DNA of 58,254 nucleotides from Nocardia vaccinii NBRC 15922 (lineage in GTDB: Bacteria > Actinomycetota > Actinomycetes > Mycobacteriales > Mycobacteriaceae): the NCBI RefSeq assembly GCF_001613305.1, contig NZ_BDCC01000054.1, positions 1 to 58,254 of the forward strand, given 5' to 3'. The position numbers and the translations under genes are program-made. A model generated the notes under the pieces. The model had not been told where the DNA came from. It did not search any database and saw nothing but the letters and a program-made list of their open reading frames with translations. Each line of letters starts with the position of its first letter. The first letter of the stretch is position 1. Positions 43,817 to 52,103 of this stretch are shown here, piece by piece.

Positions 43817-45130
43817 TCACCCGGTGCAGGGTGCGGCGCCCGACGTTCCGGACAGGCCGGGCCGGGTTTCGGGGCTCGGATTCCACTGGCCGTCGGTGCA
43901 GGTGTAGTTCCAGGTCGGACCGTGGGCGGTGAGGGTGGCGACGGCCTCGATCAGGCGGTCCACGTCCGCGACACGCGTGCCCAGGCCGATGCTCGCGCGG
44001 ATCGCGCCGTCGACACCGAGGCGGGCGAGCAGGGGATGGGCGCAGAATCGGCCGTCGCGGACGCCGATGCCGTGCTCGGCGGACAGATACGCCGCGACCC
44101 GGCCCGAGGGAAAGCCGTCGAGCGTGAAGGCGAGGATGCCCACGCTGTCCGCGCTGTCCGGCCAGATGCGCAGGAAGTTCACTCCCGCAATGGCTTTCAG
44201 GCCGTCGCGCAGTCGTTCGGTGAGTGCGCGCTCATGTTCGGCCGCGGCCCGAGCATCGATCGATCCGAGGGTGTCGCAGGCGGCGGCCACCGCGGCCGCA
44301 CCCAGAACATTCGGGGATCCGGCCTCGTGACGTTGCGGGGCGGGAGCCCATTCGGCGGCCGTCTTGCTGACCTGGCGGACCGCCCCGCCCCCGGCCAGGT
44401 ACGGTTCGGCCGCGTCCAGCCAGTCGCGGCGGCCGGCCAGCACGCCCGCGCCGAACGGCGCGTAGAGCTTGTGGCCGGACAGCGCCAGATAATCGATTCC
44501 GATGTCGCACAGGTCGATTCGCCGATGCGGGGCCAGCTGCGCGGCATCCACGAGAATGCGGGCGCCGCACTGATGGGCGATCTCGGCCAGCCGCCGCAGC
44601 GGCAGCACCTCGCCGGTCACATTCGATGCCCCGGTAATCGCAAGCAGCGCAGCCGGTTTGGTGCACAACTCAGCCACCAGGCGGCGGATGGTCTCCTCGA
44701 TCGTATCGGCGGCGGTCACCACGCGGCGGCCGTGCCGGGTCCAGGGCAGGAAGTTGGCATGATGTTCGATATCGAGAACGACGGTCTCCCCGGGAACGCA
44801 GCTCGCCAGTAGATTCAGCGAATCGGTGGTGTTGCGGGTGAACACGACCACCTGGTCCTCGGCGCAATTCAGGAAGCGGGAAACCGATGTCCGGGCGTTC
44901 TCGTAACAATCGGTGGAGATGCGCGAGGCGTAACCCGCGCCGCGGTGCACGCTGGCGTAGTAGGGCAGCAGCTCGTTCACCCGGTCGCAGACCTGTGCCA
45001 GGGCCGGGGCGCCGGCCGCGTAGTCGAAATTGGCGTACGTACGAGTTCCGCCCTGTACCAACGGAACTCGCAGATCGCATCCGGAAACACGAGCGATCGG
45101 AGCGTAGGTCTGGTCGAGTACGGCAGTCAT
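43817..45130 (-). CDS. Class V PLP-dependent aminotransferase / cysteine desulfurase-like
   Basis: 437 aa from the ATG at 45130; the frame runs 21 codons further but into the leader. Fold-type I features: 'YENARTSVSRFLNC', 'VVFTRNTTDSLNLLAS', 'ASNVTGEVLPLRRLAEIAHQ', 'RILVDAAQLAPHRRID' (PLP-binding Asp and Gln/His) and the Schiff-base lysine K221 in 'LSGHKLYAPFGAGVL'. It looks like the SufS/CsdA group but without the usual suf neighbours. A SAM-IV-type riboswitch in its leader places it in sulfur/methionine metabolism, so handling of cysteine or a sulfur amino acid is likely. The exact reaction is not fixed by the sequence. Confidence 0.88.
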   Translation of the reverse strand: MTAVLDQTYAPIARVSGCDLRVPLVQGGTRTYANFDYAAGAPALAQVCDRVNELLPYYASVHRGAGYASRISTDCYENARTSVSRFLNCAEDQVVVFTRNTTDSLNLLASCVPGETVVLDIEHHANFLPWTRHGRRVVTAADTIEETIRRLVAELCTKPAALLAITGASNVTGEVLPLRRLAEIAHQCGARILVDAAQLAPHRRIDLCDIGIDYLALSGHKLYAPFGAGVLAGRRDWLDAAEPYLAGGGAVRQVSKTAAEWAPAPQRHEAGSPNVLGAAAVAAACDTLGSIDARAAAEHERALTERLRDGLKAIAGVNFLRIWPDSADSVGILAFTLDGFPSGRVAAYLSAEHGIGVRDGRFCAHPLLARLGVDGAIRASIGLGTRVADVDRLIEAVATLTAHGPTWNYTCTDGQWNPSPETRPGLSGTSGAAPCTG

Positions 45131-45171
45131 CACACGATCCCTTCGGAACAGGGGACCCCAAGAATGATGAA

Positions 45172-45291
45172 CGGGAGCCCGCGCTTGCCGCACCCGTTCG
45201 GGCTACGGCCCGGTCGTCACCCGGAGCACCCCGCCGCGGTGGAGGGTTGCCGACCAGCCAGCCGGGGCTTGACGCTGGTACTCATGACCTG
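45172..45291 (-). promoter_or_regulatory. SAM-IV-type riboswitch in the leader of the class V aminotransferase
   Basis: On the minus strand the leader reads GGTCATGAGTACCAGCG, CAAGCCCCGGCTGGCTGG, CGGCAACCCTCC, CCGCGGCGGGGTGCTCC, GGGTGACGACC and later GGCAAGCGCGGG. This is the order and wording of the actinobacterial SAM-IV aptamer as I know it: P1 pairs GGTCA with TGACC-like sequence, P3 is the GCCCCGG/GGGGTGC part, and the pseudoknot element GGCAAGCGCGGG lies downstream. It ends about 40 bases before the ATG at 45130. Expected effect: S-adenosylmethionine turns the gene off. Identification is by memory of the motif, not by a covariance search. Confidence 0.85.
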
Positions 45292-45379
45292 AGTCGAGGT
45301 TGGCAGAAGCCGCCCGATCTTGTCAACCGTGCCGCACAATCCGTTTGATTTCGGTTCTGAACTGCGCTCGTGTGATCCG

Positions 45380-45600
45380 GCGAGTGTTTCGTTGCTGCTC
45401 GGTTTCCTCGGCCTGTGCGTTCTGCCGGCCCTCACGCCGGGCCCCGGTACGTTCCTGGTGCTGCGCTACGCGATCGCCGGGCGACGGCCCGCCGTGGCCG
45501 CACGCGCCGGGAATCGGGGCCATCGCCTCCGCGGCCCGAGTGTTGTCGATCGAAAAACCTTGTCTCGCAGTGTTTCTCGCCGCTGAGACTCACCCCAATC
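45380..45600 (+). pseudogene. LysE-type amino-acid exporter, N-terminal remnant
   Basis: 'LLLGFLGLCVLPALTPGPGT' followed by 'FLVLRYAIAGRRPAVAARAG' is the first transmembrane helix and TPGP motif of LysE/RhtB-type exporters. After that the frame loses similarity and ends at 45586; the other five helices are absent. A neighbouring frame continues to 45614 with no clear match. Non-functional fragment between the riboswitch and the flavin reductase gene. Confidence 0.6.
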
Positions 45601-46177
45601 CGCGCGGGCGGTGATAGGAGCCGTTGTAATACAGCAGCGGCGCTGCGATCGGTTCGTCGTCGGTGGTGTCCTGCACCCGGGTGACCAGGCCGATGACCAG
45701 CGTGTGATCGCCGATCGGAATGAGCTGATGGACGGTGGCGCGCACCCAGATCGGGGTGTCGTGCAGAACCGGCTCGCCGGTGTCCAGTGACGTCCACAGC
45801 GAATTGTCGGCGAACCGCTCCTCGGCGGCGCGCGAAAACCGTTGGGCCAGATGGAGCTGATGATCCCCGAGGAAATGCACGACCACGGATTCGGCCGCGA
45901 GCACGGCCTCGATACTCGAGGAGGTCTCCGCGATGTTGAACGAGATCAGCGGCGGATCGGCGGACAGCGAGGCGAACGAGGTCGCGGTGAAGCCCACCGG
46001 ACGACCGCCGTCATCGAGTGTGACAATGGTCACTCCGGCCGGATAGTGTCGCATCGCGCCGCGGAATTGCGCCGCCGTGATCCCGCCGATCTCGTCCCGA
46101 GGCTGCACCGGTGCGGACGATCCGGTCGATTGCACGCGATCGACCTCGGACATCTCCGACTGCCGGGAATTGCTCAT
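45590..46177 (-). CDS. Flavin reductase family protein (HpaC/DIM6-like)
   Basis: 195 aa from the ATG at 46177 (GAGGCGG upstream). 'FRGAMRHYPAGVTIVTLDDG' and 'GFTATSFASLSADPPLISFN' are the FMN-binding signature of flavin reductases; 'LHDTPIWVRATVHQLIPIGD' and 'GDHTLVIGLVTRV' complete the split-barrel. Typically supplies reduced flavin to a two-component monooxygenase, but no oxygenase is adjacent. The leader of about 30 residues is Ser/Glu-rich and probably flexible. Confidence 0.92.
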   Translation of the reverse strand: MSNSRQSEMSEVDRVQSTGSSAPVQPRDEIGGITAAQFRGAMRHYPAGVTIVTLDDGGRPVGFTATSFASLSADPPLISFNIAETSSSIEAVLAAESVVVHFLGDHQLHLAQRFSRAAEERFADNSLWTSLDTGEPVLHDTPIWVRATVHQLIPIGDHTLVIGLVTRVQDTTDDEPIAAPLLYYNGSYHRPRGLG

Positions 46178-46281
46178 CACACCGCCTCGCAGCCGGGACG
46201 GATGCTTCTCACTGGCTCGCTCACACTTCCAACCTACGTCGCGCGGGGCGGCGAGTGGTCCGGTGTGTCCGACTCGGCGTC

Positions 46282-46755
46282 TCAGTCCACGTCGATCGCC
46301 AGCCCCGCGGTGATGCGCACCAATTCGGTGAACGACGTCCGGAACACCGTATTGGGATGCCCGCCCGCCGCCCACAATTCGCGATGTCGGGACAGCGCGT
46401 TGTCCACATATGTGGACAGATTCGCCGGATGTCCGACGGGTGCGACTCCGCCGATCGGCTGACCTGTGAATTTGCGTACCATTCGGGCGGGCGCCGGGGT
46501 CAGCGTGCCCTGTAATCGCTCGCCGGTACGCGCGAGATCGACTTGGTGCGCACCGGAAACGAGCAGTAGCACCGGCTCGTCGTCGAGCATGAAAAGCAGT
46601 GATTTGGTGATGGCGCCCACGTCGACGCCGAGCGCCTGCGCGGCCTCGGCGGCGGTGTGGGTGGGTTGGGCCTGGGTGACGATGACGCCGTGATGACCAC
46701 GAGCGATGAGCGTGTCCGATACCCGCGAAGCGACGGTGGGCAACGACCTGGACAT
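46282..46755 (-). CDS. YbaK/EbsC-family aminoacyl-tRNA deacylase
   Basis: 157 aa from the ATG at 46755. 'AAEAAQALGVDVGAITKSLL', the conserved lysine region 'KSLLFMLDDEPVLLLVSGAH', 'VDLARTGERLQG', 'VRKFTGQPIGGVAPVGH' (GxxxGGVxPxG) and 'ELWAAGGHPNTVF' are the YbaK/ProX-type editing site. Expected to clear mischarged tRNA (for example Cys-tRNA-Pro). It stands alone between the flavin reductase and the OHCU-like gene. Confidence 0.92.
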   Translation of the reverse strand: MSRSLPTVASRVSDTLIARGHHGVIVTQAQPTHTAAEAAQALGVDVGAITKSLLFMLDDEPVLLLVSGAHQVDLARTGERLQGTLTPAPARMVRKFTGQPIGGVAPVGHPANLSTYVDNALSRHRELWAAGGHPNTVFRTSFTELVRITAGLAIDVD

Positions 46756-46795
46756 GGCACCAGAGTAGAACCGAAACCGGCGCGCCGCCGGGCGT

Positions 46796-47110
46796 TCAGT
46801 ATTCGGGGAATCCCGCTGCGGGGCCGAGCATGCGGTCGATCCGCTCCCTGGTGATCCGGCGCAGCTCCGCGAGGGTCCGCTCGGAGAACGGCTCGGGCGC
46901 AAGCGGTTCGAAGGCGCGTTCCAGATCCGCTGCGGACAGCGCCGACAGTTCGGCCTCGGCCGCGGTGAACAGCGCCGGATGATCCGCGTACGGGCGTAGA
47001 TCGGCGAGCTTCTCCGCCCAGGTGACGTTCGAGCAACATTCGAAGAGCGCGTGCACGGCTCGCGCACGCGGGAGTTCGTTGAATCGGTCCAAGCCGATGC
47101 CGGTGTGCAT
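46796..47110 (-). CDS. OHCU decarboxylase-like protein, internally shortened
   Basis: 104 aa from the ATG at 47110. 'LDRFNELPRARAVHALFECC' and 'WAEKLADLRPYADHPALFTA' match the N-terminal half of 2-oxo-4-hydroxy-4-carboxy-5-ureidoimidazoline decarboxylase (ureide pathway). 'TLAELRRITRERIDRMLG' matches its last helix. The middle third of the usual about 165-residue protein, including the HPRIG and NxxYExRFGxxF motifs, is missing. Either an in-frame deletion or a small related protein. Probably not an active decarboxylase. Confidence 0.65.
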   Translation of the reverse strand: MHTGIGLDRFNELPRARAVHALFECCSNVTWAEKLADLRPYADHPALFTAAEAELSALSAADLERAFEPLAPEPFSERTLAELRRITRERIDRMLGPAAGFPEY

Positions 47111-47302
47111 CACTGTGCGGGGCCTCACCTGTTCGCCTCAGCCGGCCCCCGGATTCGCCGGAACGAAGCCGGAGTCGGTCGTCGATTGTGATCTGCCCCA
47201 TACTTCACCGTGCCGAGCTGGGGAGACACTGCGCCCCACCATATTCAGCGCAGGTTTCACACACCTCGCCGGGGTTGCTGACACGGCCGCTACGCTGGGC
47301 GG

Positions 47303-48124
47303 ATGACCGATTGGAAGGCTTTCACAGTCGAGCGCGCGGACAACGTCGCCACGGTTACGTTGACCGGCCCCGGCAAGGGTAATGCCATGGGCCCGGACTT
47401 CTGGCGTGAGCTACCGCAGATCTTCGCCGAACTCGACACCGACCCCGACGTGCGTGCGGTGGTGGTGACCGGCGCGGGCAAGCATTTCTCCTATGGGCTG
47501 GACCTGCGCGCGATGGCCCCGACATTCGGTACGTTGCTGGCCGACCGCGCCCTGGCCGCACCGCGCACCGACTTCCTGAACGAGGTCCGGCGCATGCAGG
47601 CCGCGGTCACCGCGGTCGCCGATTGCCGCAAGCCCGTCATCGCGGCGGTCAGCGGCTGGTGCATCGGCGGCGGCCTGGATCTGATCGCCGCGGTCGACAT
47701 CCGGCTGGCCAGCGCCGAGGCGAAGTTCAGCCTGCGCGAGGCGAAGGTCGCCATCGTCGCGGACGTCGGCTCGCTGCAGCGCCTGCCCGGCGTCATCGGG
47801 GACGGGCATCTGCGCGAACTCGCGCTGACCGGCAAGGATATCGACGCCGCCCGTGCGGAGAAGATCGGCCTGGTCAACGACGTCTATCCGGATCAGGAGG
47901 CGGTGCTGGAGGCGGCGCACGCGCTGGCCCGCGAGATCGCCGCCAATCCGCCGCTGGTCGTACAGGGCGTCAAGGATGTGCTCGATCAGCCGCGAGCCGG
48001 CCGCGTCGCCGACGGGTTGCGTTACGTTTCGGCGTGGAATTCGGCCTTCCTGCCCTCGGAGGATCTCACCGAGGCCATGCAGGCGGTGTTCGAGAAGCGT
48101 CCGCCCGAGTTCAAGGGCCGATAA
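47303..48124 (+). CDS. Crotonase / enoyl-CoA hydratase-isomerase family enzyme
   Basis: 273 aa. Motifs: 'VATVTLTGPGKGNAMGPDFW', 'AVVVTGAGKHFSYGLDLRAM' (first oxyanion loop), 'KPVIAAVSGWCIGGGLDLIA' (second oxyanion loop with GGG), 'FSLREAKVAIVADVGSLQRL' with the E and D positions of dienoyl-CoA isomerases. This pattern is closest to delta3,5-delta2,4-dienoyl-CoA isomerase (ECH1-like). Acts on acyl-CoA in beta-oxidation. It is followed 36 bases later by the SARP-type regulator. Confidence 0.92.
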   Translation: MTDWKAFTVERADNVATVTLTGPGKGNAMGPDFWRELPQIFAELDTDPDVRAVVVTGAGKHFSYGLDLRAMAPTFGTLLADRALAAPRTDFLNEVRRMQAAVTAVADCRKPVIAAVSGWCIGGGLDLIAAVDIRLASAEAKFSLREAKVAIVADVGSLQRLPGVIGDGHLRELALTGKDIDAARAEKIGLVNDVYPDQEAVLEAAHALAREIAANPPLVVQGVKDVLDQPRAGRVADGLRYVSAWNSAFLPSEDLTEAMQAVFEKRPPEFKGR

Positions 48125-48160
48125 GGCGGCCGGGCGAGGCCGCTGCGAGGAGAACATACG

Positions 48161-51109
48161 ATGCTCACCTTCGCCGTGCTGGGTGAGGTCCGCGCGTGGC
48201 GCGGCGATCATCCGCTGGACCTCGGTCCCAAGCAGCGCCGGGCCGTACTGGCCGCGCTGCTGCTACGGTGCGGGCGCTCGGCGACGGTGCGGGATCTGGT
48301 CGCGGACATCTGGGGTGAGCAGGCCACGGCCAGCGCGGTCGGCGCCCTGCGCAATCACGTGCTGCATCTGCGCAAGGCGCTCGAACCCGACCGCGCGGCC
48401 GGGCGCCCGCCCACGGTGCTGGTCGGTTTCGACGGCGGTTATGCCCTGCGGTTGCCGCCCGGCGCGGTCGACGCCGAACTGGCCGATCGGTACGCCGCCG
48501 AGGCCGAACGGGCCGTCGACGCCGAACAGGCCCGCGAGCGCCTGCAGGCCGCGCTAGCGCTGTGGTCGGGACCGCCGCTGGCGGGAATTCCCGGCCCGCT
48601 GGCCGAACGGCTGCGCACGCAGTTGTCCGAACGCCGCCTGAGTCTGCTCGAGCGTCGTCTGGAGACCGATCTGCGGCTGGGCCGCTTCGCCGCGGCGATC
48701 GGTGAGCTGCGCCCGTTGTCGTCGGAACATCCACTGCGCGAGAAGATTCGGGAACTCCTGATGGCCGCGCTGTACCACGCGGGCAGGCAGGCGGAGGCGC
48801 TCGAGGTGTTCGCCGACACCCGTCGCACCCTGATCGATTCGCTGGGCATCGAGCCGGGTCCGCTGCTGACCGATCTGCACGAGCGGATCCTGCGCGCGGA
48901 TCTGGCGCCGGTTCGCTCGCCCGTCGCGGTGGCCGAGCCGGTGTCCCGGGTCGCGCAGTTGCCCGCCGATATCGCCGACTTCACCGGTCGCGACGAGCAG
49001 GTGCGGCGGCTGACCGAGCGGCTCACCGATGCGACGGGCGCGGTGGCCGTCTGCGCGATCGCGGGGATGGGCGGGGTCGGCAAGAGCACCCTCGCGGTGC
49101 ACGTCGCGCATCGGGTGCGCGAGCACTTTCCGGACGGTCAGCTGCACACCGATCTGCACGGCGCCGCGCAGCCCGGGGACATCCTGGGTGATTTCCTGCG
49201 TGCGCTGGGCGTGCCCGAGGGCAAGATCGCCGCGACGCCGGATCAGCGCGCCGCGCAGTTCCGCAGCCTGCTGGATGGCCGGCGGGTGCTGGTGCTGCTG
49301 GACAACGCCCGCGACGCCGATCAGGTGATCCCGCTGATTCCCGGTACCGCCGGGTCGGCGGTGCTGATCACCAGTCGCGCGGCGATGCCCGAACTGTCCG
49401 GTGCGTCGAGCGTGCGGCTCGACGAGATGAGCGAACCCGAGGCGCTGGCCCTGCTCGGCGGTGTCGTCGGGGCCGAACGTGTTGCCGCGGAACCGGATTC
49501 CGCCGAGGCGGTGGTGCGGGCGTGTGGTCGGCTGCCGTTGGCGGTGCGGATCATCGGCGCGCGCCTGGCCACCCGGCCGCGCTGGAGTATCGCCTCGATC
49601 GCCGAGCGGCTCGCCGACGAGCAGCAGCGGCTGGCGGTGCTGCGGACCGGCGATCTGGCGGTCGGTTCGGTGTTCCGGGTCGACTACGACCAGCTCGAGC
49701 CGTCGCAGGCCGAGGCCGTGCGGATGTTGTCGGTGCCGGAGGTGGAGGATCTGTCGCTGCCCGGTGCGGCCGCGGTGCTGGATATGAGCCGTGACGAGGC
49801 CGAACTGCTGTGTGAGACGCTGGTCGATCTGAGCCTGCTCGATGCGCCCGCGCCCGGCCGGTACACCCATCATGATCTGCTGCGACTGTTCGCCAGGGAA
49901 CTGGTGGATCCCGCCGATGAACCCGCCGCATTGCGCAGGCTGCTGGAATTCTATCTGGCCACGATGAAAAATGTTGTGGCCGTGTGTAATCCGGGAACCA
50001 GACTGCCCGAGCACCTGACTCCTACCCGGGTGCGGGGGCTTTCGTTCGGTGACGGTATCGGCGCACAGGCGTGGGTCAACGCCGAGCGGCCGAATCTGGT
50101 CCGGCTGTTCGGGCAGGTCGCGCGGCGCAGCGCGGTGCCGGACTCGCCCGGTGTCTGCGCGGAATTGGCGTTGTGCGCCGATCTGGCCTGGGCCATGGCG
50201 GAATTGATCGACGGCGGCCCGAATGCGCAGGAGCTCGCCCGCGCCCTCGAGGAACTACTCGACGCCGCGTTGCGGGCGGGGGATCGCAGACTGGAATGTC
50301 GCGTGCGGGTCGCGCTGGGCTCGGTGCTCACCTATTCGCTGGCCCGGATGCGCATCGGCCGCGATCACGAGCGCATCGCCCTGTCCCTGGGGAACGACGA
50401 TCCGGGCGACGCCCGGCTCACCGCCTTCGCCGCTCAGCTGTTGGCCGGATCGACCCGGCAGGGCCATGAATCCGCGGCCTCGCTCGCGCATGCCGAGCGC
50501 GCGCGGAGGATCGCGCGCCGGGTCGGCGATCCGGCCATCGAATGCGCCGCGCTGGTGCACGCCGCCAAGACGTTGTCCGATGCCGGGCGCTATCGCGAAT
50601 CGGCCGAACAGGCAAGGGCCGGATGGGAATTGGCCGAGCAGATCGGCAACGTCGCGGTCGCCGGCATGGCCCTGCACGAATGGGGCGCGGCGCTGGCCTT
50701 CCAGGGCGAATTCGAGCATGGCGCCGAAATGTGTACGCGGGCAGTGGCATCGGCCCGCCGCAGCGGATCACAGCTGCGGGTGGGGTTCGCGCTGGCCCGC
50801 CATGCCCAGGTATTTCTGCTCGCGGGCGCGCTGGATCGGGCCGAGTCGATCGCGGCCGAGGCGGTGGACACCGTGACCCGCGCGGCCGGACCGCTGCATC
50901 GCGCCCGGATCATGCTGCTGCACGCGATGGTTCTGGGCGCGCTGGGCCGCGCCGAGGACGAACAGCGGGTGTTGCGCGCCACCGCGGAGATCGTGTCGGA
51001 ACTCGAGGACACCCATCTGGTCCACGAGCGCGTGGACACCGAACTCGAGGCTCCCGTCGTGGCGATTCTGCGCGCACGTCTGGCGGACACCGCACCGGCC
51101 GGACGTTAG
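48161..51109 (+). CDS. SARP/AfsR-type regulator with NB-ARC and TPR domains
   Basis: 982 aa. Order: OmpR-type winged helix ('FAVLGEVRAWRGDHPLDLGP', 'RRAVLAALLLRCGRSATVRD', to about 95); bacterial transcriptional activation domain (about 100-245, 'LVAALYHAGRQAEALEVFAD'-like 'LMAALYHAGRQAEALEVFAD'); NB-ARC ATPase with P-loop 'GMGGVGKSTLAVHVAHRVRE' (about 305) and 'RVLVLLDNARDADQVIPLIP' (Walker B) plus ITSR sensor; then about 400 residues of TPR-like helices ('AGWELAEQIGNVAVAGMALH'). Such proteins activate antibiotic or secondary metabolism genes in actinomycetes. No biosynthetic cluster lies in the window, so its target is unknown. It starts at the ATG at 48161 with GAGGAG upstream. Confidence 0.93.
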   Translation: MLTFAVLGEVRAWRGDHPLDLGPKQRRAVLAALLLRCGRSATVRDLVADIWGEQATASAVGALRNHVLHLRKALEPDRAAGRPPTVLVGFDGGYALRLPPGAVDAELADRYAAEAERAVDAEQARERLQAALALWSGPPLAGIPGPLAERLRTQLSERRLSLLERRLETDLRLGRFAAAIGELRPLSSEHPLREKIRELLMAALYHAGRQAEALEVFADTRRTLIDSLGIEPGPLLTDLHERILRADLAPVRSPVAVAEPVSRVAQLPADIADFTGRDEQVRRLTERLTDATGAVAVCAIAGMGGVGKSTLAVHVAHRVREHFPDGQLHTDLHGAAQPGDILGDFLRALGVPEGKIAATPDQRAAQFRSLLDGRRVLVLLDNARDADQVIPLIPGTAGSAVLITSRAAMPELSGASSVRLDEMSEPEALALLGGVVGAERVAAEPDSAEAVVRACGRLPLAVRIIGARLATRPRWSIASIAERLADEQQRLAVLRTGDLAVGSVFRVDYDQLEPSQAEAVRMLSVPEVEDLSLPGAAAVLDMSRDEAELLCETLVDLSLLDAPAPGRYTHHDLLRLFARELVDPADEPAALRRLLEFYLATMKNVVAVCNPGTRLPEHLTPTRVRGLSFGDGIGAQAWVNAERPNLVRLFGQVARRSAVPDSPGVCAELALCADLAWAMAELIDGGPNAQELARALEELLDAALRAGDRRLECRVRVALGSVLTYSLARMRIGRDHERIALSLGNDDPGDARLTAFAAQLLAGSTRQGHESAASLAHAERARRIARRVGDPAIECAALVHAAKTLSDAGRYRESAEQARAGWELAEQIGNVAVAGMALHEWGAALAFQGEFEHGAEMCTRAVASARRSGSQLRVGFALARHAQVFLLAGALDRAESIAAEAVDTVTRAAGPLHRARIMLLHAMVLGALGRAEDEQRVLRATAEIVSELEDTHLVHERVDTELEAPVVAILRARLADTAPAGR

Positions 51110-51329
51110 CCGGACGATCGGTTGTCACATCATTTTTCGATCATTTCCGTCTCATCAACACGCTGATCTGGGAAAATCCCGTATCCCGCGAGATGCGGCC
51201 GCCGGGTGCCGCGGGTTAGCGTTCCAGGCAGCGGAATTCGGTCGAGAGCCCGTGAATTCCGTTGCGGCCGTGTACCGAGGCCGACATCGTCGCACGGGGG
51301 GTCGGCGGTGACGGCCGAATCCTCGGCCT
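51110..51329. other. Intergenic region between SARP gene and terminator
   Basis: No coding region seen; both neighbouring genes end toward it. Contains an A/T-rich start (TCATTTTTCGATCATTTCC) and nothing recognisable. Confidence 0.4.
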
Positions 51330-51397
51330 CCGCTCCGCTCCGGCAGGTTTGCGGCGCTCCAAGGCTCATCGTCGGGCGCCGCAAACCGCTGGAGCGG
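51330..51397. terminator. Long bidirectional hairpin between convergent SARP and ppa genes
   Basis: GGTTTGCGGCGC (51346-51357) is perfectly complementary to GCGCCGCAAACC (51376-51387), and an outer CCGCTCC/GGAGCGG pair extends it. The hairpin ends 14 bases past the ppa stop and is placed to stop transcripts from both sides. Confidence 0.75.
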
Positions 51398-51410
51398 TTC
51401 AGGTTCGGGC

Positions 51411-51902
51411 TCAGTGCCCGCCCTGCTCCTTCAGCCGCGCGAACGCCTCCTCGACCAGCGTCTCGGCCTTGGCCTTGTCGCCCCAGCCGTCGACCTTGAC
51501 CCACTTGCCGGGCTCGAGGTCCTTGTAGTGCTCGAAGAAGTGCTCGATGGCCTTGCGGTCGAACTCCGGGATGTCCGCGACGTCCTGGATGTGCTCCCAG
51601 CGCTTGTCGCCCGCCGGAACCGCGACGACCTTCTCGTCGCCGCCCGCCTCGTCGCTCATCAGCAGCACACCGACCGGACGGGACTCGACCAGCACGCCCG
51701 GGAACACCGATTCGGGCAGCAACACCAGGCAGTCCAGCGGATCGCCGTCCGAGCCCAGGCTGTTCTCGACGTAGCCGTAGTCGGCCGGGTAGACCATCGG
51801 GGTGTACAGGTACCGATCCAGCCGCACCCGGCCGGTCTCGTGGTCGACTTCGTACTTGTTGCGCTGACCCTTGGGGATCTCGATGGTGACGTCGAACTCC
51901 AC
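51411..51902 (-). CDS. ppa: Inorganic pyrophosphatase (family I)
   Basis: 163 aa, hydrolyses pyrophosphate to phosphate in the cytoplasm. Start is the GTG at 51902 ('VEFDVTIEIPKGQRNKYEVD') with AAGGAG upstream; the much longer open frame is a GC artefact. Family I hallmarks: 'KYEVDHETGRVRLDRYLYTP', 'YPADYGYVENSLGSDGDPLD' with metal ligands D52, D54 and D57, and 'KVVAVPAGDKRWEHIQDVAD'. Divergent from dacB, as in Mycobacterium. Confidence 0.97.
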   Translation of the reverse strand: MEFDVTIEIPKGQRNKYEVDHETGRVRLDRYLYTPMVYPADYGYVENSLGSDGDPLDCLVLLPESVFPGVLVESRPVGVLLMSDEAGGDEKVVAVPAGDKRWEHIQDVADIPEFDRKAIEHFFEHYKDLEPGKWVKVDGWGDKAKAETLVEEAFARLKEQGGH

Positions 51903-52103
51903 GTCATCTCCTTGTCTGCTGCTCGTATTCGATTGGCCGCGACTCGCATCGCGGCCCCGGGTGGGGCTCCGACTCGCCAGCTTGGTCGGCGGAACGCCGG
52001 CGAGGTGAGGATAGTGTGGTCGGTGGGCGCACTGGTGCGGCAGGGACGGAAAGTCCGCGCGATACGGCGGTGTTGCAAGTGTTATTAGGGAGACTACGGT
52101 CAG

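Noticed and set aside
48554..50014. 486-codon frame antisense to the SARP gene
   Set aside because: His/Arg/Gln-rich shadow; the plus strand has clear wHTH, NB-ARC and TPR motifs.
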